A DNA stretch of 64,000 nucleotides from Antrihabitans stalagmiti (GTDB lineage: Bacteria > Actinomycetota > Actinomycetes > Mycobacteriales > Mycobacteriaceae): positions 496,001 through 560,000 of the forward strand of contig NZ_JAEMNV010000001.1 of NCBI RefSeq assembly GCF_016482825.1, in the 5' to 3' direction. The notes under the pieces are model-generated. The model was not told where the DNA came from. It did not search any database and saw nothing but the letters and a program-made list of their open reading frames with translations. Below are positions 1-9,164 of this stretch, in pieces (position 1 is the first letter of the stretch; each line of letters begins with the position of its first letter). The position numbers were made by a program, and so were the translations under genes.

Positions 1-2967
1 ACTGCGTTCAACTTCGTCAACTATCACCTGTTCGACGACCTGTTCAGCAGCGCCGATGTCGAGCTCATCGAATTCGACGCTCGGGAGGAAACGAACTTCA
101 CGCTGCTGGTGACGGCGGCGATCGATCCACGCAGCGACGAGATAGCCGTACGGGTAAGCGCGAGAGAGGGTTCGCTGACCTCGACGCAACGTGAAGAGTT
201 CGCTCGCACGTTCGTCGGCGCATTGACGACGATCGTCCGAACACCCGAAAGCGACGTCGATCTCACGACACTGCGCGCGGCGACGGTCGTCGACCTGGTC
301 GATGCAGCGGCGAGCCTTGCTCCCGATGCGATCGCACTTCGCAGCACCACAATGGAGTGGACCTATCGGCAATTGGGCCGGGCAGCAGACACTGTCGCGT
401 GCACGCTGATCGCGCGTGGGCTCCCCGTAGGCGCACGTGTCGCCGTCTCCATGCCCCGGTCAATCGAGTTGATCGCTGTTGTGATCGGCGTGCTGAAAGC
501 GGGCGCTGCTGTCGTGCCGATCGACATCGACTACCCGCACCACCGTCGTGTGGCCATGCTCGAGCGCTGCCGACCGCGTGTCGTGATCGTTGCCCCGGAT
601 GCTGACGACGTGCCCGACCTTGGCGGCATCGACCTCGTCGACCCAGCGGCGCTGTTCGACACCGAGCACGTCGATGCCACGCCACTTCCAGCGCTGCACC
701 CCGACCTTGCGGCCTACGTGTTGTTCACGTCCGGCTCGACGGGAGCACCGAAGGGCGTCGTCATGCCGCATCGGGGGCTCGCGAATCTGATCGAATGGCA
801 GCGGCACGCCGGGCCTCGCTTCGGTTGTTCGACAATGCAATTCGCTCCGATCAGCTTCGACGTGTCGTTCCAGGAGATCTTCGCGACCTTGGCCGTAGGC
901 GCGACGCTGTATCTGGTCGAGGAAGCCGAACGCAAGGACCCCGTTGCGCTGGTCCGCGCCATCGTGCGGTCCGGTGTCGAGCGGGTCTACCTGCCGTACG
1001 TCGCTCTGCAGGGAGTCGCCGAGGCAGCGCAGGTGACGGGGGAGTACCCGACGACGTTGACCTCGCTCGTCTCGTCCGGCGAGCAGTTGCGAATGACACC
1101 GGAGATCCGTGCCTTGTGTGCAGCCAATCCGGGGCTGGTGGTCGAGAATCAGTACGGTCCGACGGAAACACATGTGGCGCTGCGGCATTCGATGACCGGT
1201 GGTCCGGACTCGTTCCCAACGCTACCGCCGATCGGTAGCGCGATCAGCGGTGCGACCGTCACCTTGCTCGACTCCCGGCTCCGGCCGGTCCCGCAGGGCA
1301 CCCGCGGCGAGATCTATCTCGGCGGATCGGTTGTCGCCCAAGGCTACGAGGCTATGCCGGGGCTCACGGCCGAACGCTTCGTTGCCGATCTGGGCGGCCG
1401 AGTCCGATACCGGACCGGTGACGTCGGCGTCGCCGTCGCGTCCGGCGACGTCGTCTGGCTCGGTCGAACGGACAGCCAGGTGAAGGTGCGTGGCAACCGA
1501 GTCGAGTGTGCTGAAGTCGAGATCGCCCTCGCTGCGGCATCCGGGTCGGCACGGGTCGCCGTGATCGCCACCAGCCTCGGCGGTGCCGATTCGACGCTGG
1601 AGGCGTTCGTAGTTCGCGATCGTGTCGACGGTGCGGTCTCCCTCGATACGGCGGCCATCCAGGCAGAACTGCGTCGGCAACTCCCTTCGGCGATGGTGCC
1701 GACCCGCTACCACGTTGTCGGCGAGCTTCCCATGACTCCGAGCGGAAAGCGCGACGATGCCGCACTCCGCGTCCTCGCACGCGAAACCGCAACGACGCAA
1801 GGAGGATCCGACGTATCCACAGCCGAAGGCGCACCGGCGGACGAGTACGAACGCGCCATCGCCGAGATCATGGCCGAATTCGCCGGGTTGGCCGAACTGG
1901 GACCTGACGCAGACTTCTTCGCCGCAGGCGGTACGTCGATCGGGGCTATGCGGGTGGCGATGACCATCACTCGCCGATGGGGAGTCGAGATTCCACTCGA
2001 GGCGTTCGTCGCGGCACCGACGGCTGCCGAGCTGGCGCAGCTCGTTCGAGCCGGCGGCACGAATCGTGCGTTCGATCCTGTTGTACCACTTCGGCAATCC
2101 GGCACGGGCCCGCCGCTCTTCCTTGTGCATCCGATCGGCGGCAACGTGATCTGTTATGTCGAGTTGGCGAAGCACCTGGACGCCGACCGGCCCGTCTATG
2201 CGTTGCAGGCGGCAGGTTCGGAGCCTGGTTCGCAGCCTTTGACTGCCATGCCAGACATCGCGGCGTCCTACATCGCGGCGATGCGACGCGTCCAACCACA
2301 TGGTCCGTACCACGTCGCGGGTTGGTCGTTCGGAGGGTATGTCGCACTCGAGATCGCGCGACAGCTGTCTGCCGACGAGATTTCCCAGGTCGTTCTCCTC
2401 GATACGATCTCACTCGACGACGGACCGCGGCCTGCAATCGACGAACGTGACCTGATTGCCTGGTTCTTCGCAGAGTTGCTCTGGTACAGCCAGGGTGCTG
2501 CAGCGGTCGAGTCCGAGCTCGACCCGTCCCTCGACAAGTCCGTCAGCGCCGATAGTGCCGAGGGCCTGTTCGACTCGATCCTGACCCGCTCGATCGATTT
2601 GGGAATCGTCCCCGAAGACAGTTCGCCACAACTGATCCGACGCCTGTACGCCATCTTCCACGCCAATTATCAAGCGACGCTGCACTATCGTCTCGAACCA
2701 CTCGAATGCGACATCGTCCTGCTGCGGGCGCGCGACGAGTTGCCACCCGACGTCGGACGCGCGCATCGCCGCGTGGGAAGTATGTTCGCAAGTCCGACGA
2801 ACGGCTGGGATCGTTGGGCAGCACGTGGATTGGAGATCGTCGACATTCCCGGCGATCACCTCACGATGTTGTCGCAGCCGCACGTCACGGCAGTCGCTGC
2901 CGAGTTGGACAGCATTCTCGATCGATCCGACAGCGGGCTGGCCGCCACAGAAAAGGGAAGCCGATGA
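1..2967 (+). CDS. Non-ribosomal peptide synthetase, C-terminal part: condensation tail - A - T - thioesterase (5' truncated by window)
   Basis: The frame is open from base 1, so the gene begins upstream; 988 residues are visible. About the first 80 residues are the end of a condensation domain. The adenylation domain follows (TSGSTG near residue 244, YGPTE near 386, YRTGD near 471, SGK near 582), then a carrier domain with FFAAGGTSIG near residue 640 and a type I thioesterase (GWSFGG near 775, GDHLTML near 950). By eye the A-domain specificity residues read D-V-Q-Y-V-S-Q-V-A-K. The DVQ start resembles some proline codes but the match is loose, so I make no substrate call. The terminal TE releases the product by hydrolysis or cyclisation. 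The stop overlaps the next start (ATGA), so the acyltransferase is translationally coupled and probably acts on the same product. Confidence 0.93.
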   Translation, partial: TAFNFVNYHLFDDLFSSADVELIEFDAREETNFTLLVTAAIDPRSDEIAVRVSAREGSLTSTQREEFARTFVGALTTIVRTPESDVDLTTLRAATVVDLVDAAASLAPDAIALRSTTMEWTYRQLGRAADTVACTLIARGLPVGARVAVSMPRSIELIAVVIGVLKAGAAVVPIDIDYPHHRRVAMLERCRPRVVIVAPDADDVPDLGGIDLVDPAALFDTEHVDATPLPALHPDLAAYVLFTSGSTGAPKGVVMPHRGLANLIEWQRHAGPRFGCSTMQFAPISFDVSFQEIFATLAVGATLYLVEEAERKDPVALVRAIVRSGVERVYLPYVALQGVAEAAQVTGEYPTTLTSLVSSGEQLRMTPEIRALCAANPGLVVENQYGPTETHVALRHSMTGGPDSFPTLPPIGSAISGATVTLLDSRLRPVPQGTRGEIYLGGSVVAQGYEAMPGLTAERFVADLGGRVRYRTGDVGVAVASGDVVWLGRTDSQVKVRGNRVECAEVEIALAAASGSARVAVIATSLGGADSTLEAFVVRDRVDGAVSLDTAAIQAELRRQLPSAMVPTRYHVVGELPMTPSGKRDDAALRVLARETATTQGGSDVSTAEGAPADEYERAIAEIMAEFAGLAELGPDADFFAAGGTSIGAMRVAMTITRRWGVEIPLEAFVAAPTAAELAQLVRAGGTNRAFDPVVPLRQSGTGPPLFLVHPIGGNVICYVELAKHLDADRPVYALQAAGSEPGSQPLTAMPDIAASYIAAMRRVQPHGPYHVAGWSFGGYVALEIARQLSADEISQVVLLDTISLDDGPRPAIDERDLIAWFFAELLWYSQGAAAVESELDPSLDKSVSADSAEGLFDSILTRSIDLGIVPEDSSPQLIRRLYAIFHANYQATLHYRLEPLECDIVLLRARDELPPDVGRAHRRVGSMFASPTNGWDRWAARGLEIVDIPGDHLTMLSQPHVTAVAAELDSILDRSDSGLAATEKGSR

Positions 2968-5309
2968 CCGCCACTGGCAGTACAGCACCGAACAGCGAGA
3001 TCCGTCGACCACTGAGCCCCGTCGAACGTTGGTATTGGGTGTGTGATCAGATCTCGCCTCTCAATGTGATTGCGCGCGTTCAGGTCAGCGGTGCGATGGC
3101 TCCGGGACTGTTGGCCGACGCGGCAGCGGCCCTCGTTCTGGAACATCCCTTGTTGCGCGTTGCAATCGCGGCCGCCGACGACGGCAGCGACCCGGAGTTC
3201 GTCGCAGCGACCGAGGGGCGCCTGCCGATTCGTCGCGTCGACGGGTCCGATACCGCCGCATGGGAACGTGAGGTCGACCGGTTCGAACTGGCGACGTCGG
3301 TGAACTGGCGGACGGGGCCGCTGGCTCGAATAGTCGATGTCGTGTCGGGAGAGCGTGGCTCCGCAGACGAATCGCACGACCTGGTGTTGACAATTTCGCA
3401 CATCATCGCCGACGGCACAACAGCTTTGGCCCTGCTGCAGCGCGTTGTCGAGTTGGCGGCTCTGCTCGGCGCTGACGACGACCGGACAGTAGAGTCGGTT
3501 GCGCGGCCACGACCCGCGTTGCCCTCTCCCGAGGGGATGTTGCCTCGAAAGTTCGTTGGTGCACCAGGGTTTGCGCGCGTTGTCGGCGCAGGCGTCGTCG
3601 ACCAGGCTGTCGCTGCAGCGGCCCGCGCGAACCGCCTGCAACCGGAAGTCCCGGTGCCTGCTCAGGAGCGGATCACCCGCCTGACCCGGCGATCGCTTAC
3701 CGCCGAGCAGGTCGCCGTCCTGCTCGATCGATGCCGTAGCGAGGGCGTCACCGTTCACGGCGCCCTGAGCGCGGCGGTGGCGGCGGCGGTGGGTCGCATC
3801 GTGGCACAGGACGGCGGCAAGGTGTGCATCGGTTCGCCGATCGACTTCCGCGGCGAACTCGAGCCGCCGGTGCCTGCTGACGCTGCCGGCGCGTACGTGG
3901 CAACCGTACCGACCTACGTCGACGTCGGCAGCGACGTCGACTTCTGGGCCACCGCAGGTGGGGTCAACCGAGAACTCAACCGCCGCAAACGGTTTCGACA
4001 ACACCTCGCCTTGATTGCAACCCTGAAACTTGTTGCGCCGAAGTCGGTCGGTGCGAGCGAGCGAACTGTCGCGTTGGTCGACAGTCGTGGTCCAGGAAAC
4101 GTCTGCATCTCCAACATCGGACGTTACGATTTCGCGGACCGGATCGGCCCGTGGACGCTGTCGGGTGCCCAGTTCATCGCGGGAGTCTCGATCAGTGGAT
4201 TCTTTGTCGTGACGGTCAATACCAGCCACGACACGCTGCATCTGAACTTCACCTACATCGACAAAGCGGTGTCCGAGGACCGTGCCGATCGGCTGGCCGA
4301 CGATTGTGTGCGGACCCTACTCGGCGCGCTCGACCACACCGGATCAGCCCGAACAGTGCAGCCAAGACCTGGCGTAGCAAAGAGAAGAGGCAATCGAATG
4401 TCTGAAGATCGTGGCGCGGTAGTAGTGACCGGGGCGTCGTCGGGGCTCGGTCGAGAGACCGCACTCGCGCTGGCCCGCTCCGGTTTTGTCGTCTATGCAG
4501 GCGTCAGGCGTGAGGAAAGCGCAGCGGAGCTGCAGCACGAGTTTCCAGGATCCGAACTTCGTCCGCTTCTGCTCGACGTGACGTCGGCAGAGTCGATTCG
4601 GCGCGCACACGACCGCATCGCAGCAGAGATCGATCCGGGTGGCCTGGTCGGAGTGGTCAACAACGCCGGCATCTGTGTATCGGCGCCACTCGAGTGTGTG
4701 TCCATCGAGGACTTTCGAGCCGAGCTCGAAGTGAATCTCGTCGGAACCGTTGCTATGACGCGACAGTTCCTGCCGTTGCTCCGCGCGTTCCCGGCGGACC
4801 CGTCTGGCAAGCTCGCTGGTCGGATCGTCAACGTCAGCTCGGGGGTCGGCCGGCTCGCAGCACCGTTTCTGGGCGCCTATGCCGCATCGCAGTTCGGCAA
4901 GGAAGGTGTGTCGGACTCGCTGCGCCGCGAACTGGCCCCGCTCGCCGTCAGCGTGTCGCTGATCGAGCCTGGTGCGATCCTGACACCGATTTGGGGCAAA
5001 CTCTCCGACACTGCCGACCGAATCCTCGGCGAGGCGAAGCCCGACGTTGCGGATCTGTACCGCAACCGCTTCACCAGCTTCGTCACCGCAAACGAAGAAC
5101 GTGCAAACGCGAGCCGGACCAAGCCCGCCGATGTGGCAAAGGCGATCGAGCATGCGCTCACAGCCAATCGTCCGAAGGCTCGCTATCGGGTCGGCATCGA
5201 TTCGTGGGCGTCGACCATCGCGTCGCGGGTGCTGCCGGATCGGGTGCTCGACTTCGTGATGGCAGCGGGAATCTCGGCCGGCGAGAAGCATTTTGCCGCC
5301 GTCGACTAG
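2964..5309 (+). CDS. PapA-like acyltransferase fused in frame to a short-chain dehydrogenase (as read)
   Basis: One open frame of 781 residues starts at the ATG overlapping the NRPS stop. Residues 1 to about 455 form a condensation-fold acyltransferase like mycobacterial PapA proteins: SHIIADG near residue 148 keeps the catalytic His of HHxxxDG, and IDFRGEL near 294 matches the second family motif. From about residue 479 the frame is a complete Rossmann-fold SDR. The linker between them is basic and low in structure. A Shine-Dalgarno-like AGAGAAGAGG lies just before an internal ATG at 4398, so the SDR may be made as a separate protein, or the two may be truly fused. PapA enzymes esterify or amidate hydroxyls and amines with acyl groups; here the likely acceptor is the NRPS product (inference). 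Confidence 0.8.
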   Translation: MTATGSTAPNSEIRRPLSPVERWYWVCDQISPLNVIARVQVSGAMAPGLLADAAAALVLEHPLLRVAIAAADDGSDPEFVAATEGRLPIRRVDGSDTAAWEREVDRFELATSVNWRTGPLARIVDVVSGERGSADESHDLVLTISHIIADGTTALALLQRVVELAALLGADDDRTVESVARPRPALPSPEGMLPRKFVGAPGFARVVGAGVVDQAVAAAARANRLQPEVPVPAQERITRLTRRSLTAEQVAVLLDRCRSEGVTVHGALSAAVAAAVGRIVAQDGGKVCIGSPIDFRGELEPPVPADAAGAYVATVPTYVDVGSDVDFWATAGGVNRELNRRKRFRQHLALIATLKLVAPKSVGASERTVALVDSRGPGNVCISNIGRYDFADRIGPWTLSGAQFIAGVSISGFFVVTVNTSHDTLHLNFTYIDKAVSEDRADRLADDCVRTLLGALDHTGSARTVQPRPGVAKRRGNRMSEDRGAVVVTGASSGLGRETALALARSGFVVYAGVRREESAAELQHEFPGSELRPLLLDVTSAESIRRAHDRIAAEIDPGGLVGVVNNAGICVSAPLECVSIEDFRAELEVNLVGTVAMTRQFLPLLRAFPADPSGKLAGRIVNVSSGVGRLAAPFLGAYAASQFGKEGVSDSLRRELAPLAVSVSLIEPGAILTPIWGKLSDTADRILGEAKPDVADLYRNRFTSFVTANEERANASRTKPADVAKAIEHALTANRPKARYRVGIDSWASTIASRVLPDRVLDFVMAAGISAGEKHFAAVD
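4398..5309 (+). CDS. Short-chain dehydrogenase/reductase moiety (possible independent start)
   Basis: If initiated at the internal ATG, this is a 303-residue SDR of normal family length. It has the N-terminal cofactor motif TGASSGLG, the NNAG motif and the catalytic Ser in NVSSGVG. The active-site YxxxK reads Y-A-A-S-Q: the catalytic Lys is Gln (CAG at 4890-4892), although a Lys occurs three residues later (QFGKEG). The surrounding C-terminal pattern (SDSLRREL, then a V-S-L-I-E-P-G strand) resembles retinol- and 17-beta-hydroxysteroid-dehydrogenase-like SDRs. Activity may be impaired or altered. The entry overlaps the longer fused reading by design; I cannot decide between fusion and internal initiation from sequence alone. 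Confidence 0.6.
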   Translation: MSEDRGAVVVTGASSGLGRETALALARSGFVVYAGVRREESAAELQHEFPGSELRPLLLDVTSAESIRRAHDRIAAEIDPGGLVGVVNNAGICVSAPLECVSIEDFRAELEVNLVGTVAMTRQFLPLLRAFPADPSGKLAGRIVNVSSGVGRLAAPFLGAYAASQFGKEGVSDSLRRELAPLAVSVSLIEPGAILTPIWGKLSDTADRILGEAKPDVADLYRNRFTSFVTANEERANASRTKPADVAKAIEHALTANRPKARYRVGIDSWASTIASRVLPDRVLDFVMAAGISAGEKHFAAVD

Positions 5310-6876
5310 GAATTCGCTGCCGCTGACTCGGGGCCGAGCGATTGCAGCTCTCGTCGTCCTGTGCCTCGCCGAGTTGCTGGTCGTCATCGACAACACGATC
5401 ATCAACATCGCGTTACCCACACTCGGGCGGGAATTGCGTACCGGTGTCAGCGGACTGCAATGGTCGGTCGATGCCTACACGCTGACCTTCGCCGGATTCC
5501 TGCTCGCGGCAGGCAACCTCGGCGATCGTTACGGTCGCCGCCTCGTGCTCTACATCGGCATCGTCGGGTTCGGTGCCGGGTCGGCACTTGCAGCCAACAC
5601 GGACACGCTCGGTGAACTCGTCAGCGCTCGCGCAGTGATGGGTGTCTTTGCGGCGGCGGTCTTTCCGGCGACGCTGGCGTTGGTCGTGGCAATCTTCACC
5701 GAACCACGCCAGCGTTCGATCGCGGTCGGTATCTGGGCGGGTGTCGCAGGCATCGCAATCGTGGGCGGCCCGGTCGTCAGCGGGTGGTTACTCGCCCATT
5801 TCAGTTGGCATTCGGTGTTCTGGGTGAACGTTCCTGTTGCCCTCATCGCCCTTCTAGGCACCTGGCTGTGGGTCCCCGAAGTCAAAGTTGCTGTGCCGCA
5901 TCGGCTCGATGTGCCTGGGCTGTTGTTGTCGATCGCCGGCGTTTCGTTGCTGGTGTGGGCGATCATCGAGGCACCGCGTCATGGCTGGGCGTCGTGGCAG
6001 ACCGCTGTCGCAGCTCTCGCAGCCACGATCGGTCTGCTGGCGTTCGTCGTTCGGCAGTTGCGGACAGTGGATCCGCTCCTCGATGTCCGCTTGTTCCGAA
6101 TCCGGCGATTCTGGGTTCCGGCGGCGGCCATCTCGGTCGGCTTCTTCTCCCTGTTCGGCTTCATCTTCTTCTTCACGGTGTACTTCCAGGCCATCCGTGG
6201 CTATTCGACGTTGGAGACCGGTGTTCGCGCGCTGCCGTACGCAGTCGGTATCGCGCTGGCTGCTCCGATTGCCATGACGATCGGCCGCAGAATCGGGACT
6301 GCACTTCCCGTCGCGCTCGGTCTGGGCTTCATGTGTGTCGGCTTCGCCGTCGCCAGCAGCGCCGACGAGCTCACCGCATATCCAACCGTGATCCTCCCGG
6401 CGACGATCGTCATGGGTGCAGGCCTCGCGTTCGTTCAGGGTCCTGCGACCGAACTGCTGATGTCCAACCTTGCCGAGGAAGACATGGGGGTCGGCGCGGC
6501 GGTCAACGACACCACTCGTGAGGTCGGTGGGGCGTTGGGTGTCGCGGTGTTGGGTTCGATGCTCTCCTCGGTGTATTCGGGTGCGATCAGGCCGCAACTC
6601 GACGGCACCGCACTGCCGAAAGATGCTGCGGACCTGGCGATCTCGTCGGTGTTCGGTGGTCTCGAAGTCGCGGCGCGAATACCCGTGCCAGAACTGCAGG
6701 CGCGCGCGTACACCGCGGTCCGCGAGGCCTTTCTCGACGGCATGGGCGCCACCTCGTGGACGGCTACAGCAGTGACCGGGGTCGGAGCAATTGCAGTGCT
6801 TGTCTTTCTGCCATGGCGCGAGGGCAGACACCAGAGCATCGAAACCCCGATCGAAACAGAGAAGGCGGGCGGATGA
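5293..6876 (+). CDS. MFS drug-type transporter, DHA2 (14-TM) family
   Basis: A 527-residue polytopic membrane protein of the EmrB/QacA drug:H+ antiporter class. Motif C-type and motif A-type features are visible (VVIDNTIINIALPTLGREL in TM1, GNLGDRYGRR after TM2), followed by roughly 14 hydrophobic segments. The only start before TM1 is a TTG overlapping the SDR end by 17 nt, so translational coupling is likely although the codon is weak. Position between the NRPS/acyltransferase genes and the monooxygenase suggests it exports the NRPS product or gives self-resistance (inference). The stop overlaps the next ATG (ATGA). Confidence 0.9.
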   Translation: MPPSTRNSLPLTRGRAIAALVVLCLAELLVVIDNTIINIALPTLGRELRTGVSGLQWSVDAYTLTFAGFLLAAGNLGDRYGRRLVLYIGIVGFGAGSALAANTDTLGELVSARAVMGVFAAAVFPATLALVVAIFTEPRQRSIAVGIWAGVAGIAIVGGPVVSGWLLAHFSWHSVFWVNVPVALIALLGTWLWVPEVKVAVPHRLDVPGLLLSIAGVSLLVWAIIEAPRHGWASWQTAVAALAATIGLLAFVVRQLRTVDPLLDVRLFRIRRFWVPAAAISVGFFSLFGFIFFFTVYFQAIRGYSTLETGVRALPYAVGIALAAPIAMTIGRRIGTALPVALGLGFMCVGFAVASSADELTAYPTVILPATIVMGAGLAFVQGPATELLMSNLAEEDMGVGAAVNDTTREVGGALGVAVLGSMLSSVYSGAIRPQLDGTALPKDAADLAISSVFGGLEVAARIPVPELQARAYTAVREAFLDGMGATSWTATAVTGVGAIAVLVFLPWREGRHQSIETPIETEKAGG

Positions 6877-8024
6877 AGGCCATTGTGATCGGCGCCGGTA
6901 TCGGCGGTCTGACGACCGCGATTGCACTGCGCGAACGAGGGATAGGCGTCGAGATACTCGAAGCCGCACCACAATTGCGGACGACGGGCACCGGGTTAGG
7001 GCTCGGCCCGAACGCAGTCGCGGTGCTGGCAGCGCTCGGGATCGACCTGGCAGATGGTTCGGTCGGGCAGGTGCTCGAGCAGTTCGAGCTGCGTACCGAC
7101 AAGGGAAAGCTTATGCGGCAGTTGCCGATCCGGGACATAGTGACCGAGCTCGGCGCTCCGTTCGTCAATCTGCACCGCAACGAGCTGATCGCCGTTCTGC
7201 GGGCGGCGGCAGGCGATGTCGCGATCACCTTCGGCGCGGCGGTCGAACGCTACGACGTCACCGTCGACGGCGTGAGCGTCACCTGTGCGGACGGCCGTAC
7301 GGCGAGCGCGGATGTGCTCATCGGCGCTGACGGCATTCGTTCGGTCGTCCGAGCGCAACGTGCAGGTGGCGAGGCGATCAACGAGTACGGCTACGTCTGC
7401 TGGCTGGCCACGATCCCCTTCGAACACGAACACCTGACGACTGGCTACGCCGGTCACTATTGGGGGCGCGGCCAGCGCTTCGGGTTGATCGACATAGGTG
7501 GCGGCAACGCCTACTGGTGGGGTACCAAGAATCTGGGGATCGTCGGCTCCAGGTCGTGGCAGGGCAGCACCGCCGACGTACTTGCTGCATACGACGGTTG
7601 GGCAAGCGAGGTCACCGACGTGATTGCCGCGACGCCCGACTCGGCGGTGGTGGCGGTGCCTGCGCAGGACCGGAGTTTCGTCGACACCTGGGGCGAGGGG
7701 CCGGTGACGCTGGTCGGCGACGCGGCCCATCCCATGCTGACCAGTCTTGCCCAAGGTGCGGGTTCGGCGATCGAAGACGGCTACGTGCTGGCGCACTGCC
7801 TTGCTGCCACGGCCGACCCGACGCTCGCGCTGCGACGCTACGAGGACGCCCGTCGAGAGCGGACCCGGACCCTCGTCGCGAATTCGCGTCGCCTGAGCCG
7901 CATCGAGCAGATCGACAATCCGGTCGCGTCGACACTGCGAAACTTCGGAATCAGATACACACCGATGTCTGTGGTGAAGCGCCAGAACATGGACCCGCTG
8001 CGGTTCGACCTACCCGTAAACTGA
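6873..8024 (+). CDS. FAD-dependent monooxygenase (PHBH-like aromatic hydroxylase family)
   Basis: 383 residues. The N-terminal GAGIGGLTTAIAL is the FAD dinucleotide-binding fold, ADVLIGADGIRSVVR is the DG motif, and LVGDAAHPMLTSLAQGAG is the GD motif contacting the flavin ribose: all three hallmarks of class A flavoprotein monooxygenases. The start ATG overlaps the MFS stop. The expected reaction is NADPH- and O2-dependent hydroxylation of an aromatic or conjugated substrate. In this setting it is probably a tailoring enzyme of the NRPS cluster, but a separate catabolic role cannot be excluded. Confidence 0.9.
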   Translation: MKAIVIGAGIGGLTTAIALRERGIGVEILEAAPQLRTTGTGLGLGPNAVAVLAALGIDLADGSVGQVLEQFELRTDKGKLMRQLPIRDIVTELGAPFVNLHRNELIAVLRAAAGDVAITFGAAVERYDVTVDGVSVTCADGRTASADVLIGADGIRSVVRAQRAGGEAINEYGYVCWLATIPFEHEHLTTGYAGHYWGRGQRFGLIDIGGGNAYWWGTKNLGIVGSRSWQGSTADVLAAYDGWASEVTDVIAATPDSAVVAVPAQDRSFVDTWGEGPVTLVGDAAHPMLTSLAQGAGSAIEDGYVLAHCLAATADPTLALRRYEDARRERTRTLVANSRRLSRIEQIDNPVASTLRNFGIRYTPMSVVKRQNMDPLRFDLPVN

Positions 8025-8071
8025 CACGTGTTCTAATTGTTCTCTACGTCGAAAGTGCGGAGGGCAGAACA

Positions 8072-8587
8072 GTGGGCCGATTCAGCCGAGCCGAGTTGAG
8101 TGACGCACTCCACCACTACGGTGCGCGCGTCGATCGATGTTCCGCATCGGGGGATTGGCGCCCGTTCGCGGATCTGTTCACCGTCGACGTCGAATACATC
8201 GAGCACGCATACGGCATCCTGCACGGCCGGGAAGCCGTTCGGTCCTGGATCGTCGACGTGATGGCACCGTTCCCTCAGATGCGACTCACACACGCGTGGG
8301 AGGCGTACGACGAGGAAAACGGCGCCATCGTCGTCGGAATCGACAACGTGCTCGACCACCCGACCGAGCCGGGCGTCGAGTTCGGCTTTATCAACGTTTC
8401 CCGGATGACGTACGCGGGCGACGGCCTGTTCTCGGTGCAGGAAGACGTCTACAACCCCGCGCGCGACGCTCCACGCGTGGTCGGCGAATGGCTCCGAGCA
8501 GGCGGAAAGCTATTGTGCCAACCGCGACTTCGGATGAAGCACGTTTTCGTGACGCCGCCGGTGAAGACCGTCGGCCAGGCGAGGTGA
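8072..8587 (+). CDS. SnoaL/NTF2-like domain protein
   Basis: 171 residues from a GTG preceded by a purine-rich GGAGGGCAG. The opening pattern (YGARVDRCSASGDWRPFADLF, followed by an acidic DVEYIEH stretch) and the later RSWIVDVMAPFPQMR region are typical of the SnoaL-like subset of NTF2-fold proteins, which include polyketide cyclases, ketosteroid isomerase-like enzymes and binding proteins. No catalytic assignment is possible from motifs alone. It lies 47 nt after the monooxygenase on the same strand and is the last + gene of this cluster; the following genes point the other way. Confidence 0.75.
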   Translation: MGRFSRAELSDALHHYGARVDRCSASGDWRPFADLFTVDVEYIEHAYGILHGREAVRSWIVDVMAPFPQMRLTHAWEAYDEENGAIVVGIDNVLDHPTEPGVEFGFINVSRMTYAGDGLFSVQEDVYNPARDAPRVVGEWLRAGGKLLCQPRLRMKHVFVTPPVKTVGQAR

Positions 8588-8589
8588 CG

Positions 8590-9087
8590 CTACTGGAGCG
8601 ACAGGCAACTCTGCAGAGTCTGGAAGTCGGCGGCGACGCCGGGGCCGCCGGTACAGGTCGGCCCGGTTACGCCGTTGATGGCGACCTTGGCGCCTGGACC
8701 TGCGATACCGAGCGAAAGGCCGGGCCGAACTCCGAGGGCTGTGACCTCGGCGCCCGGACCCATCGCGATCGCTGCGGGGCCGGACAGGTTCTGCGCAAGT
8801 GCGGATGCGGTACCGCCTGCGGTTGCGATTGCGAGGGCCAGTCCTGACGATCCGGCAGCCGAGGTCGCCACGCCATCGGTGCCGTATGCGGCCGCGGCGC
8901 TACCTGGCACGGCCGTCGCAGAACAACCGGAGACATTCGAGCTGTTCGTGACCAAGCCTGCCCCGGCTGACTGACATCCGGTCGGAGCGGCCGCAGCGGT
9001 CGTCGGGATTGCCAAGGCGGCAGCAGCGGTGACAAGTCCTCCGCCGACGATGATTGCCGCGGTCGATCGAGCCCTGTGTCGAGCCAT
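8590..9087 (-). CDS. Small secreted Ala/Gly-rich protein
   Basis: 165 residues. The N-terminus is a clear signal peptide (basic MARHRARST, hydrophobic stretch, AAAAP cleavage region near residue 34). The mature part is rich in Ala, Gly, Ser and Thr with four Cys (near 38, 55, 144 and 160) that could pair. Composition resembles the DUF6764 type of actinobacterial exported protein, but I am not certain of the family. The ATG is preceded by AGGAGAG at good spacing. Its stop lies only 2 nt from the end of the SnoaL-like gene, so the two genes converge. Confidence 0.75.
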   Translation of the reverse strand: MARHRARSTAAIIVGGGLVTAAAALAIPTTAAAAPTGCQSAGAGLVTNSSNVSGCSATAVPGSAAAAYGTDGVATSAAGSSGLALAIATAGGTASALAQNLSGPAAIAMGPGAEVTALGVRPGLSLGIAGPGAKVAINGVTGPTCTGGPGVAADFQTLQSCLSLQ

Positions 9088-9164
9088 TCCACTCTCCTAT
9101 GCAAGTTTGCGTTCCAGCGGCAGCGCCGGGTCGCGTAGAGAGCGGTACCCAATCGGGGCCATGA

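Noticed and set aside
263-685. Long open frames opposite and beside the NRPS, carotenoid and dehydrogenase genes
   Set aside because: They are frames forced open by high GC in real coding sequence; they lack ribosome-binding sites, family motifs and natural composition.
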